A stretch of 64,000 nt of DNA from Macrosoma leucophasiata (lineage: Eukaryota; Arthropoda; Insecta; Lepidoptera; Hedylidae), in contig JAWQUS010000010.1 in NCBI GenBank assembly GCA_036365455.1, positions 21,190,501 through 21,254,500 of the forward strand. The letters are read 5' to 3'. This document shows, in pieces, positions 1-11,000 of this stretch. Positions within the stretch are counted from its first letter, which is position 1; each line of letters starts with the position of its first letter. The notes under the pieces were generated by a model. That model was not told the origin of the DNA. It saw only the letters and a program-made list of their open reading frames with translations, and made no database searches. The position numbers were made by a program, and so were the translations under genes.

Positions 1-764
1 ACTGTTTTGTGATCAATTCTCAGTTCTTCAACTACGTCGTAACTACTGATATGCCGATCTTGCTCCACTTTTTCAAAAATGGCATCCATTTTATCCGTAA
101 TAGGGCGACCAGAGCGAGGTGCATCTTTGACATCAAAATTTCCGGATTGAAAACGCTTAAACCAAATTTGTGCTACTCTCACAGACACTGCACTAAGTCC
201 ATAAACATCGCAAATTTTTTTCGCGGCTTGCGTTGCATTTTTACCTTTTATATAGTAAAATTTTAAAATGTATCGAATTTCTTCATAATATTCACTCATC
301 TTAACAGTACGGAAAACAAATGAAAATCACATATTTGCCTAATTTGGATTTGGAATTATGTTCTTTAAAATTTTAACTTTCAATGATACCAAAACCTTAA
401 AAATACCAAACCTTATAAAATACCAAAACCTTAAACCAAATTTGTGCTACTCTCACAGACACTGCACTAGGTCCATAAACATCGCAAATTTTTTTCGCGG
501 CTTGCGTTGCATTTTTACCTTTTATATAGTAAAATTTTAAAATGTATCGAATTTCTTCATAATATTCACTCATCTTGACAGTACGGAAAACAAATGAAAA
601 TCACACATTTGCCTAATTTGGATTTGGAATTATGTTCTTTAAAATTTTAACTTTCAATGATACCAAAACCAGCCAGATACAAATACTACAGCCAAAGAGA
701 TTTAATTACAAGTTCATACATACTATAATGCGAAAAGACTTTTTCCCCAACCTATTATATAAAA
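1..764 (-). mobile_element. mariner remnant (5' part, runs off left edge)
   Basis: Reverse-strand translation matches the transposase N-terminus of the copies at 21.3 kb and 39.1 kb ([20 protein letters not shown] and so on). The 5' terminal inverted repeat, reading CTTTTTCCCCAACCT, is at about 740-758. The rest of the element lies to the left of the window. The 5' region is duplicated (see 156-670). Confidence 0.85.
156..670. repeat. 241-bp direct duplication inside the mariner remnant
   Basis: 156-396 and 430-670 are near-identical, at a constant offset of 274 bp with only a handful of substitutions. The 33-bp junction is built from short repeats of ATACCAAAACCTTA, which suggests slippage or unequal exchange. 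Confidence 0.85.
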
Positions 765-765
765 G

Positions 766-1020
766 TCAATTGCTGTTCGTTAGTCTCGCTAAAACTCGAG
801 AACGGCGGGACCGATTTGGCTTATTTTGGTTTTGAGTGATTTTTGAGAGTCAAGAGAAGGATAAAAAGATAAGAAAATATGAATAAATTGAAGGGAAACA
901 GCAAAAACCACATTTTTTTCCCACACAAATAGTACGTATCTATCAAACCTTTACTTTACATTAGACACATTATAGGCATTAATAATTCTGAGGCAATACG
1001 GAGGTTGTTGGGCCTACTAG
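766..1020 (-). repeat. Repeat R1 (GACCCGGCAAACTTCGT family), unclassified
   Basis: About 250 bp matching, in reverse, the copies at 41219, 43781, 54276 and 54845. Shared signatures are a CTAGCTGACCCGGCAAA-type start and TCTCGAGTTTTAGCGAGACT near the end. The mariner remnant abuts its end directly. It is a common lepidopteran interspersed repeat whose class I cannot assign. Confidence 0.75.
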
Positions 1021-1084
1021 TATTATAATAAAATGTATGTCTTACTTAGCGCAAGGAGGAGACATTATCACTATTTTTTTTAGT

Positions 1085-1175
1085 TTAGTGAAGATGGCAA
1101 ACAATCATACAGTTCACATAGATGTTAAGTGATGACTGCAGCCTATAGACACCCATACAAAGACCAGAGGTCAAA
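1085..1175 (-). repeat. SINE-A fragment (3' end)
   Basis: Matches the 3' end of SINE-A (GTTAAGTGATGACTGCAGCC on the + strand) and then decays into unrelated sequence. Confidence 0.7.
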
Positions 1176-1339
1176 ATTCAGATCCTTATGCACCAGTACC
1201 GTTATAGTAATAGGTTCAAAGTAGTTTTAGTGTAGGTACAGCTTTGCAGTCAAAAGTTATTTTATTTCAGAGACAGATTCACCACGAGACCGGCTAAAGC
1301 CTTGTAAAACGTAATCTCACGACTGAATTCGCCGAATGA

Positions 1340-1510
1340 GTATGAAGAGGTAAATGCATTCAAGCATACATACACACACCCACAATTTCCTGGTTATATT
1401 TTGTCCCATGTAGCAAGTGAGCCTTTTGATATCTCCGAGCACATTACCAATCTCCAAGGGTGGCAGTGGTAAACCATCGAAAAATGTAAAATCACTAAAG
1501 TACTTACGGA
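1340..1510 (+). repeat. Repeat R2 fragment (AAATGCATTCAAGCATACAT family)
   Basis: Shares AAATGCATTCAAGCATACAT and the following CC-rich segment with 35860-36110 (+) and 38515-38680 (-). Unclassified lepidopteran repeat. Confidence 0.65.
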
Positions 1511-1550
1511 GATTGAAACCAAGAGCAATTCATTAGATATTTACCTTTTA

Positions 1551-1838
1551 TTTATGTGATGGAAGTGGCAAACAATAATGCAACTGACATTGATGTTAAG
1601 TGATGACTGCAGCCTATAGACACCCTCACAAAGACCAAGGTCAAAATGCAGACGCGTTACTATTCCTGAAGCCTAAGGTATTATGCTTCTGTGACGGAAA
1701 TTACAGGGCCGTACATTACCACCTGACCGGAACACGATAGTGCTGAACACTACCATTTAGCGGGAAGTATATATATTAGGTAATGCGGTGGTGCCTACGC
1801 CCGCGAGCTCCGTCACTGGAGCTCTACCACCAGTAAAA
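1551..1838 (-). repeat. SINE-A copy, nearly full length
   Basis: On the - strand it runs from the 5' hairpin (GAGCTCC..GGAGCTC) to the tail around 1551. It lies about 70 bp upstream of a GGCX exon. Confidence 0.85.
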
Positions 1839-1908
1839 TAATATAATAAATTACAATAAAGTTTTCTGTACCTACCGATGTTTAGTACCTAGGTAATTGG
1901 TTTTTTAG

Positions 1909-2094
1909 GTCACTAGATGTGTATCTCGATCCAAGCTTGAAGAGTGAAACAGTTCCTTATTGGAACTACTTTATCCTGAAGTACCAGTTCTTTATTCTGT
2001 ACTTCATGGCTGGCCTGAAGAAGGGCACGGCGGAGTGGCTCACTGGATACTCAGTGATGAAGCTTAGTGAGCATTGGGTCTTTTATCCCTTCCA
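1909..2094 (+). CDS. GGCX: GGCX exon a (active-site lysine exon)
   Basis: The acceptor TTTTTTAG ends at 1908 and the donor GTAAGT starts at 2095. The exon reads SLDVYLDPSLKSETVPYWNY and then the FILKYQFFILYFMAGLKK segment, a membrane-associated stretch with the catalytic Lys at 2021-2023, and ends at HWVFYPF plus two bases of the next codon. Confidence 0.92.
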
Positions 2095-5000
2095 GTAAGT
2101 ATCATAGTTTATTTTATCATCAATGAATTGTTTGCTTGTTTTTATATTATTTCGCATTAACACATGCTTGTGAAATATATTTTATTTTTAAAGAAAAATG
2201 GAAAGAACTAGCATAGTTGGTAATAGATGGCGCTGCTGCTACCATAAAGCAATGCAATAGATGTGAAGGAAAGATTTGACAAATCGGGCAGGGCTTCAGT
2301 AGCTCAATTGGAAGAGCGGCTGGACTAGATTCCCAGTAGGTCGCGAGTTCGAGCCTCGCCTGAAGTCAAATTTTTCTTTCCATTTTTCTTTAAAAATAAA
2401 AAAAAATTGATTGCTTGTTACTTTCGTAATATTTGATTATTTGTTTTTTTTATTTCGCTAAGTGGTAACACGCGAACTGTTCATATTGATGTTAAGTATT
2501 GTAGGTAGACCTGTAGCGTCCACTACATTAAGGCGCCAACTAGTGGAACACATGAAACCTAACAGTACTTGTCTAGTGTGATAGATGGTGTGAATCGAAT
2601 TACATTGCACATGCGTAGATTTCTCAAGAGTTGGCATATATACAACTTCCCAACGTCAATCGTTGGGCCACGGCCCGCCAGGCGCTAACACCTCGCCTGG
2701 TCGGAGGATCCACCCACCCATTCTTCCACAGAGCTATAAATATATAGACCTAAGTTGTTATGCCTCTGTGCCGAATGTAACAGGGCCGTACATGACCATC
2801 TGATAGAAACACGATAACGCTGAACTTAACCATTTAGCGGAAAGTGGATTAGGTTAGTATTGTGGTAGCGCCTACGCCCGCGAGATTCGTTTCTTCCTCT
2901 TCCATCAGTAAAATATTTCATAATAATAATTCAAATTGATTCGCTGCGTAATCTTTCGTGATTTTTTGTAATATTTGAGAAGAGTTTTATAGTAACGTAC
3001 GTAACGTAACTCGAACTAAAAAAATCAAGCTCACCTAACTGGAGCTAAAAAAATCAAGCTAACCTAACTAGTAATTCGGGCTAACCTAACTCTTGACTTT
3101 AGCTGACATAATTCGAGACAAATTAATTCGAGCTAAAAAAATCAATCTAACCTGACTCGTATCTCGAGCTAACCTAACTCGTTACTCGAGCTAACCTAAC
3201 TCGTTACTCGAGCTAACCTAACTCATTACTCGAGCTAACCTAACTCGTTGCTCGAGTTAACCTAAGTCGTTGCGCGAGCTAACCTAACTCGTTGCTCGAG
3301 CTAACCTAAGTCGTTTCTCAAGCTCTCCTAACTCGTTTCTCGAGCTATCGAGTTAAAAAAAATTGAGCTGCGCTAACTCGTCACTCGATCTACAAAAAAT
3401 CAAACTTACCTTACTCGAGCCAAATTAACTTGAGATAAAAAAACAGGCTAATCTAACTTGTAATACGGGCTAACCTGACTCGTACCTTGAGCTAACCTTA
3501 TTTATTGCTCAAGCTAACCTTACTCGTTACTCGCACTAACCTGACTCGTATTTCGAGCTAACCTAACTCGTTGCTCGAGCTGTTCTTACTCGTTGCTCGA
3601 GCTAACCTAACTCGTTACTAGAGCTAACCTAACTCGTTACTCGAGCTAACCTAACTAGTTACTCGAACTAACCTAATTCGTTATTTGAGCTAACCTAACT
3701 CGTTACTCGAGCTAACCTAACTAGTTACTCTAGCTAACCTAACTCGTTATTCGAGCTAACCTAACTAGTTACTAGAGCTAACCTAACTCGTTACTCGAGC
3801 TAACCTAACTCGTTACTCGTGCTAACCTAACTTGTTACTCGAGCTAACCTAACTCGTTACTCGAACTAACCTAATTCGTTATTTGAGCTAACCTAACTCG
3901 TTACTCGAGCTAACCTAACTAGTTACTCGAGCTAACCTAACTCGTTACTCGAGCTTACCTAACTCGTTACTCGAGCTTACCTAACTCGTTTCTAACCTAA
4001 CTCGTTACTCGTAACTCGATCTAAAAAAATCAAGCAGACCTAACTTGTGTCTCGGGCTAACCTTACTCTTGACTTGAGCCTTAAGCTAACCTAATAAGAG
4101 ACAAATTAACTCGAGCTAAAAAAAATCAAGTTTATCTGACTCATAACTCGAGCTACCCTAACTCGTTACTCGAGCTAACCTGACTCATAACTCGAGCTAC
4201 CCCAACTCGTTTCTCTAGCTAATCTAACCCGTTACTCGAGCTAAGCTAATCTAACTTTGAGCCAAATTAACTCGAGCTAGCAAAAATCAAGCTAACCTTA
4301 CTCGTAACTCGAGCTAAAAAATCAAGCTATTCTAACTCGTAACTTGAGCTTGTCTTGATTTTATAATTAAAATAAGTTTAATAACATAATAGTAGTTTGA
4401 TATAATTAGGTTTGCTTTATTTTTTTCAGCTTGAGTAAATTTGGTTAGAATTAGGTTAGGGGCCGTTCAAGTATTACGTAAGCAGATTTATTACAATTCT
4501 ATACCCCCCCATCCCCCTTGTCAGCAAAAGTAAGCAAAGCTCTTACCCCCTCCCCCTATGCTTACGTAAACATTTTTCAATGAATGTATTGTTTTTTTTA
4601 TATATTATAATTTATAATGTTATAATTATAATTTTAGAAATAAGAAAATAGATTTAGGATAGAGATTAGATTTTACTGATGTAATAAGTAAATAACTACC
4701 GATGACGTAATCATCATCTAGACTCCCCTACCCCCCATGTCATCCAAAATAAGCAAAGCAAAGACCCCCCCGCCCCCCCATAGTGCTTACGTAATACTTG
4801 AACGGCCCCTTAGCTCGAGTCAAGAGTTAGATTAGCTAGAGTTACGAGTTAGGTGAGCTTGATTTTTTTTTAGCTCGAGTTAATTTGGCTCGAATAAGGT
4901 AAGCTCCAGTCAAGGTTTTCTGGATTTATCAAAAGCCTTCGACCCGGTCTCGTATGAACTTCTGTGGCATAAATTAGGAAACCAGACGACTTTCTCAGAA

Positions 5001-8000
5001 GATGTTATAAAAGTTTTCGAATATTGGTACGAAAATCAGACAAATTGCGTGAAGTAGGCTGGCTGCTCCTCGGATGCGTACAGGTTGTTAGTTTATTTAG
5101 TATGTAGGTATGTCTAATGCCATGCGATGTATTATAATTTTCTTATATTCCTTCCAGATTGTTCCTAACGGTACCCCAAATAGACTATATGGTGGTTCAC
5201 TGGTTCGTGTTCGCTTTCGACCTAACCGTCGCCATTTGGATGATGTGGTCGAAAACTCGCCATATTGCTATGTTGTTCTCTACTCTGTTCCATTTGATGA
5301 ACAGCAGACTTTTCAATATTGGTATGTACCTACTTATCTTATTTTATGTAATGAAAGTGGCAAATAAGCACGCAGTTTACATTCATGTTAAGTAATGACT
5401 GCAGGTGTGCAGACCAGAGGTCAAAATGCATATGCGTTACCACTCCTGAGGTCTAAGATGTCATGCCTCTGTGCTGAACATTACAGGGCCGTACATAACC
5501 ACTTGACCGGAACACGATAGTGCTGACCACTGCCATTTACTCAAATACATAAAAAACCTGCATGTTAAAGTCAATTTATGTTGGAATGGTTTTGAAGTGA
5601 TTATTTTTAATGGGTAGGTACATTCCTACCTACACAATATACAAATACCTAATTAAGTACCTAAATTTAACGTTCGCAATCGCCAATCTAATATATAGTA
5701 TGCGAAACGTAGTGATTGCGCCACATCTTCCTTCCTTAAGAGAATACTTTTGACAATGATGACAGAATTAACGCATTCGGAACTCAGGCTTGGATTGCAC
5801 AAAAATATTCCTCCTGATATTAATGTTTCATTTGCTGGCAAAAACATCGTGAAGCCGTATCGAAACCCACAAAACCAGGTACACGATGGAAATTGATCAT
5901 TTTCGATACGTTTCAGGTATGCTGGATATGACTTATTTTAGTATTCTGCTGCTGTATATACTTCCTTTGTTTATCAGCTTCATACATTGACAATTCTGAG
6001 ATACCAGCATAAGTTTCCTAATTGATTAATAAATGACATTTAACATATAGGAGCCCAAGAGTGTCATTGAAGAGTGATCATCCATAAAGACCAAACTTAC
6101 ATAACGATACCTCACTTGGATTTATAATTGTTTTGTTATAGAATTTTTCATTTTCCCAAGCTTGTTATCTTATTTTGACTTTTGACCGATTTTTTCCGAC
6201 CAATTGAGCTGCATATAAAATATTCAATGTTCACTTTTTTTTTTTAGATATTCATCTTTATTACAATCTATTCTGTATGGAACATTCAGCAAACGGTTAT
6301 GAAATTTAGTAGAGGAGAAGGTGTAAATATGGCCCCCTACTTTGTTTTTCAAGATTTTCTCTAGTACTATTATATATAAATATATGTTTATGGTACCAAA
6401 TTATCAGGCATTTATCTACCTATAAGTAACATAGCTCTTTTTAAATGAAACTCCGTAACACAATGAAAGAAAATGTTTATTTTAAAAAATGACAATAGAA
6501 CAATAATGAGTTATAGAGAGGGATAGATCCGCTTGGTTGTCCGCGCCGTGACCTTGATATTCCTACAATGTCCCGCAAGATTTTTTGTTGATACGAACGC
6601 CCGGCGCCGACGGCTCGGGTTTCACATAAAAAATGATTGTGCCTGAAGTTGAAACAGTAATACTGTCAAGTGGTGTTTTTTATGTTAAGTATGAGTGCAG
6701 GTATAAACTTAAGTGTTTTGCCTGTTAATATTCAACAACAGTGTCGAGTTACGAGACGCTAAACAAAGAGATAGCGCGTTTTTGAACAGTACCTATGTTT
6801 AAACGATCATATCTTAAAAAGTAAAGCGATGACATAGGGTTTTTTATTTTTAAATACAATGTCTATAGTATACAGATTAGTGTAAAAAATAAAACCAAAC
6901 ACCTTTTCATAAAAAATAATTTCATTACAGCCCTTTTAAAAAAACGCAAAAACTGGAGGCACGCGCCGTAACAATTGCGCGCATTTGAAACTCAACATTT
7001 TCGAAACTAAATTGACGTATTTTACTCTTGTTTTTTGATATTTCAGCAGGTAATTATGTGATTGATCATATTAATCACATAAAAGATGCTAAAACATCCA
7101 AAAATATAAAAAATGAGCATCAAATTGTTACGTAATCCGCCAAAATATACCACCGAATGTTTCGGGTTTAAGAATGCTACATTTTGTGTCTCATGCTGAA
7201 ATCCTTATTTCTATGTATAAGTGCATTACTTACCTTGAAAATAACAAAACTTTAACGTCTTCAATATCACAAACACATCACAAAATAACAATAAACACGC
7301 ACTGAACACTACGTCACTCCGCGCTCACGCATAGTTTGCCGTTACATTTTTTTTTTTTCCATTGCACAGATTGAACATTCGGTTTTAATCCATAGATAAT
7401 TTAGCAAAGAACAAGAAAAAGAACAAGACAGATATACAAAAATACCTTGAAACAAAAAGAAACAGACATATTTCACTCAAGAACGTAGTTGGAACTCTTG
7501 TCACATATATGCGACAGGGGCATTTTAAGCTACACTAGCTTGTCGCATATATGCGACAGGGGCAAGCGAGCTAAGACCCCCAGGGGGGCAAATTAAATGT
7601 ATGACATTAATTTAACTGCTTCGCGGTTAAACCGGGTGCATATGATGTTCCCATCGGCTTTCGGACAGATACCTCTTTATGCCGTCTCAGGAAGAGATCA
7701 AGCCAAGCCCTACCTGCGACTTCGTTTTTAAAATGATTGGCTAAGTTATTTTTTGAAGCCAATTGATAAGCCATTCGGCGGACATCCATTCTCGTAAGTC
7801 CGTAGTATTTTGCTTCCATTATCAAAATGTACTCCAGCAGTTTTTCTTTCAATTCAGGCGGGAGTATAGGTTTTCTGCCAAGTGGCTTGTGAACAAGAGA
7901 ATCTAAAGATTCTTCAGAGTCATTCACCAGTCGTTTTAATGTGCTTCTAGGTATTTGAAACTCTTTGACTGCCTTTTTATATATATATTTTTTTTTTATG

Positions 8001-11000
8001 TAATAAAAGTAGCAAACAAGCATGCAGTTCACATTGATGTTAAGTGATGACTGCAGCCTATAGACACCCACACAATGACCAGAGGTCAAAATGCAGATGC
8101 GCTGCCACTCATGAGACATTAGGTGTTATGCCTCTGTGCCGGAAATTACAGGGCCGTACGTTACCACCTGACCTGAACACAATTAATTTTTACAGATCAT
8201 GCAAATTTACCTTCACAATGGTGTAGCTTGAATCTTCTTATTTCTGGAATTAGATGTCACAACACTCACAACACTTAATTTCTATTATTTTTGAATTTTC
8301 GTTTACGACGTGAACAAAGTTTGACTCGCGCTCGTTTTGACATGTGCAAACTGCGGGACGAATAAACGCCATCTATTGAGTTTTCCCAAAATTAAATGGT
8401 GACTGCCACTATTTCTATCTGTTGAATCTAGAAAATTACAGATGGCAGGGTTCGAACATGAAAATATTGAGGGGGGTCGAATTACATGCAGGGACCATAT
8501 TTACACCTTCTCCTCTAGTTATCATGGAGGGCGATCAGTCCAGCGACATGTGCCCTTATTTGTTAATTAAGTTTAATATACATTATTGTTTGTTCCTCTT
8601 AATAAATCTAGAGGGCACTTTCTTTTCAGTCGTTTAAATACTGATTATTCATTAAATGTGCGTATAGTTTATTTGGATGAAAATGTTCACTTAACTATTT
8701 ATTTATTTATTGTTTTCTCTAGTACTAACTTACGTTATTACAATACTGAATTCTAACCTGACCATGACTTCTAGGTATGTTCCCATGGGTTTGTTTGGCT
8801 ACAATGCCACTATTTTACCCATTTGATTGGCCAAAGAACATAATGTATTATGCGAAGCAACACGCCAGTACATTTAAAACTAGAACTTGTGAGTGCATTG
8901 ATAAAGTTAAATCATTATACTCACACAAATGCAATATTATAACAAATAAGGAGGACGATGAAGTAAATTCTGATAAAGCCAACAAAGAAAACGCCGTAGA
9001 GAAAAGTCCCACTGTTGACGAAGATATGAAAACAAAGGCAGGAAACTCTGTAAAAGATAAAGCAAGTGAAATAGCAAATTGTATAGACAACGCTAACGAT
9101 AGCGATGACAAAATAGAAAATCAAAAACATAAGAAAAATTTGACATGCTTGTTCATTCTGTTTCATATAATATCCCAACTGTTTCTACCCTATTCGCATT
9201 TCATTACCAAGGTAAGCATTTCATCAGCAATTCAATCGTCAAGCATTAAAATTATTACAAAGACTTAAAAGGAAGAAAAATGGCATCATTCGCCTGCTAA
9301 CAAGATTCGAACATATAAGTACAATACCCAATATACTTGTATATTCTTTGAGCATTTTAACTAATAATAACGATAGTTAGTGGCTACTTTCCAGGCTTGC
9401 CATTGTTAGCCTTTTAATATTAATCCCAAACTGCGGTGGAACTATCGGGAACCACCGCGATCGTTTTTATTGGGAAATTCAAATTTACCAAAAAGCAATC
9501 GCAGTATCCTAGGCTTATTATATTGTGTTCGATAGATACCTAATTAATCAACCTATATAAAAATTAAACAGACATTTTTAATTCTAATTCGCATTTAGGT
9601 ACCTATACTTAAAATGTTTCTGAGGAAATTAATTACGCATAATCATTAATTTTATGCACGCAAAAACTTTAAACAATGATTACATCCCTAATTTTATGTA
9701 CAATTACGATATATTCTAATTAGGTAAGTATGTGGCAAAATGTTAATTCAAAATTTCAATTCTGTTGTAGGGTTATAACAATTGGACCCAAGGCCTGTAT
9801 GGTTACTCATGGGATATGATGGTGCACACTTGGGACATTTATTCCGTAGTAATCAAAGTTGTCGACAATCGGAACGGCACGGAATACTTCATTGAACCTG
9901 ACATGTACGCTCCTAACGACAGGTGGACGAGACACGGGGACATGCTCCCTCAATACGCCCATTGCATCAAGGGAAATTTGAAAAGACTATCACATAATTC
10001 TCAAGAATATGAAGTTATCTCAGATGATATCTCAATATACATCGATGTGTTATGTTCTTTGAATGGTAGATTCACTCAGAGGGTTTTCGATCCTAAAGTT
10101 GACTTGCTCAACGTTCCCTGGTCGCCATTCCAACCAGTTTCCTATTTGATGCCGCTGTTAGATGAGGCCTTGCATTGGCGGAGTTTCTTATACGAAACCC
10201 GTGAAAAAGTACGTTCGTGGAATAATTACAGCGATGTCATATTTATAGCTGATTTTCCAGGTTTGATATCATTATTCTTCTACACTTTAATGCAAGCCTC
10301 CTTAATGGGTTGTCTTTCAAGTACCTACGCGAAAACCTTAAATAGCACAAAGTGAAATTGCCAGTGTAGACTGTGCGCCAGTCACTTAGGGTGAGATTCA
10401 CAGACCGTACTACGACTTTACCTTGAGCAAAGTATGCTGAGAACTGTCAGAAATTTATTTATTTATTTATTTATTGTCATTTATTGTTTGTTACAGGTGT
10501 ACAGGTTTTTGAAGAATACAATATAGTTCCATTGCAACAATACCTTTCGGTGTACAATATTTATAATAGTTTTAAATAGGTTAGGTAGGCATATTTATGC
10601 AATGTCAATGTTAATAATAATGGTTAGTAAAGTACAGTCATATTAATTAGTTGTAAATGTATGGGTTTTGACGGTTCGAAGCGAACTTTGCTCGAAAGTA
10701 AAGTCATAGTGCGATCTGTGAATCTCGCCCTTTGAGAAAGAAAGTTCCAATGTTGGCCTAATGAAAGCGAACTTTTTTTTAATGTAACAAAAGTGGCAAA
10801 CAAACATGCAGTTCACATCTTATGGATGTTAAGTGATGACTGCAGTCTTTAGACACCTACACAAAACCAGAGGTCAAAATGCAAATGCGTTGCCACCCTG
10901 AGACCTTAGCTGTTACGTCTCCGATAGTTATAAGGCCATATAAATTACCATCAAACCGGAACACGATAGTGCTGAACACTTTAGTCGGCAGATAGCTTAG

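Larger units (their letters stand above)
6310..8517 (-). mobile_element. pogo-like DNA transposon with exact 23-bp TIRs
   Basis: 6310-6332 and 8495-8517 are exact reverse complements. Taking TA as the target duplication, the ends read GAGGAGAAGGTGTAAATATG. Inside is a remnant of a pogo/Tigger-type DNA-binding region (7607-7985, - strand), interrupted by a SINE-A copy. No DDE catalytic domain is visible, so the element is non-autonomous or internally deleted. It lies in the GGCX intron between exons b and c. Confidence 0.8.

Noticed and set aside
2290..2367. Functional tRNA gene
   Set aside because: The acceptor, D and T arms fit, but the anticodon loop is oversized and the sequence has inverted-repeat flanks and relatives, so it is more likely a tRNA-derived element.
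3007..4358. Telomere-type repeat, since CCTAA recurs
   Set aside because: The insect telomere unit is TTAGG/CCTAA in head-to-tail pentamers. Here CCTAA occurs once per 22-bp unit and lies inside a gene intron.
10261..10355. GGCX exon d extended to the stop codon at 10353-10355
   Set aside because: The reading past ADFP G is hydrophobic and unlike GGCX, whereas splicing at 10260 to 11228 restores the family pattern in frame.
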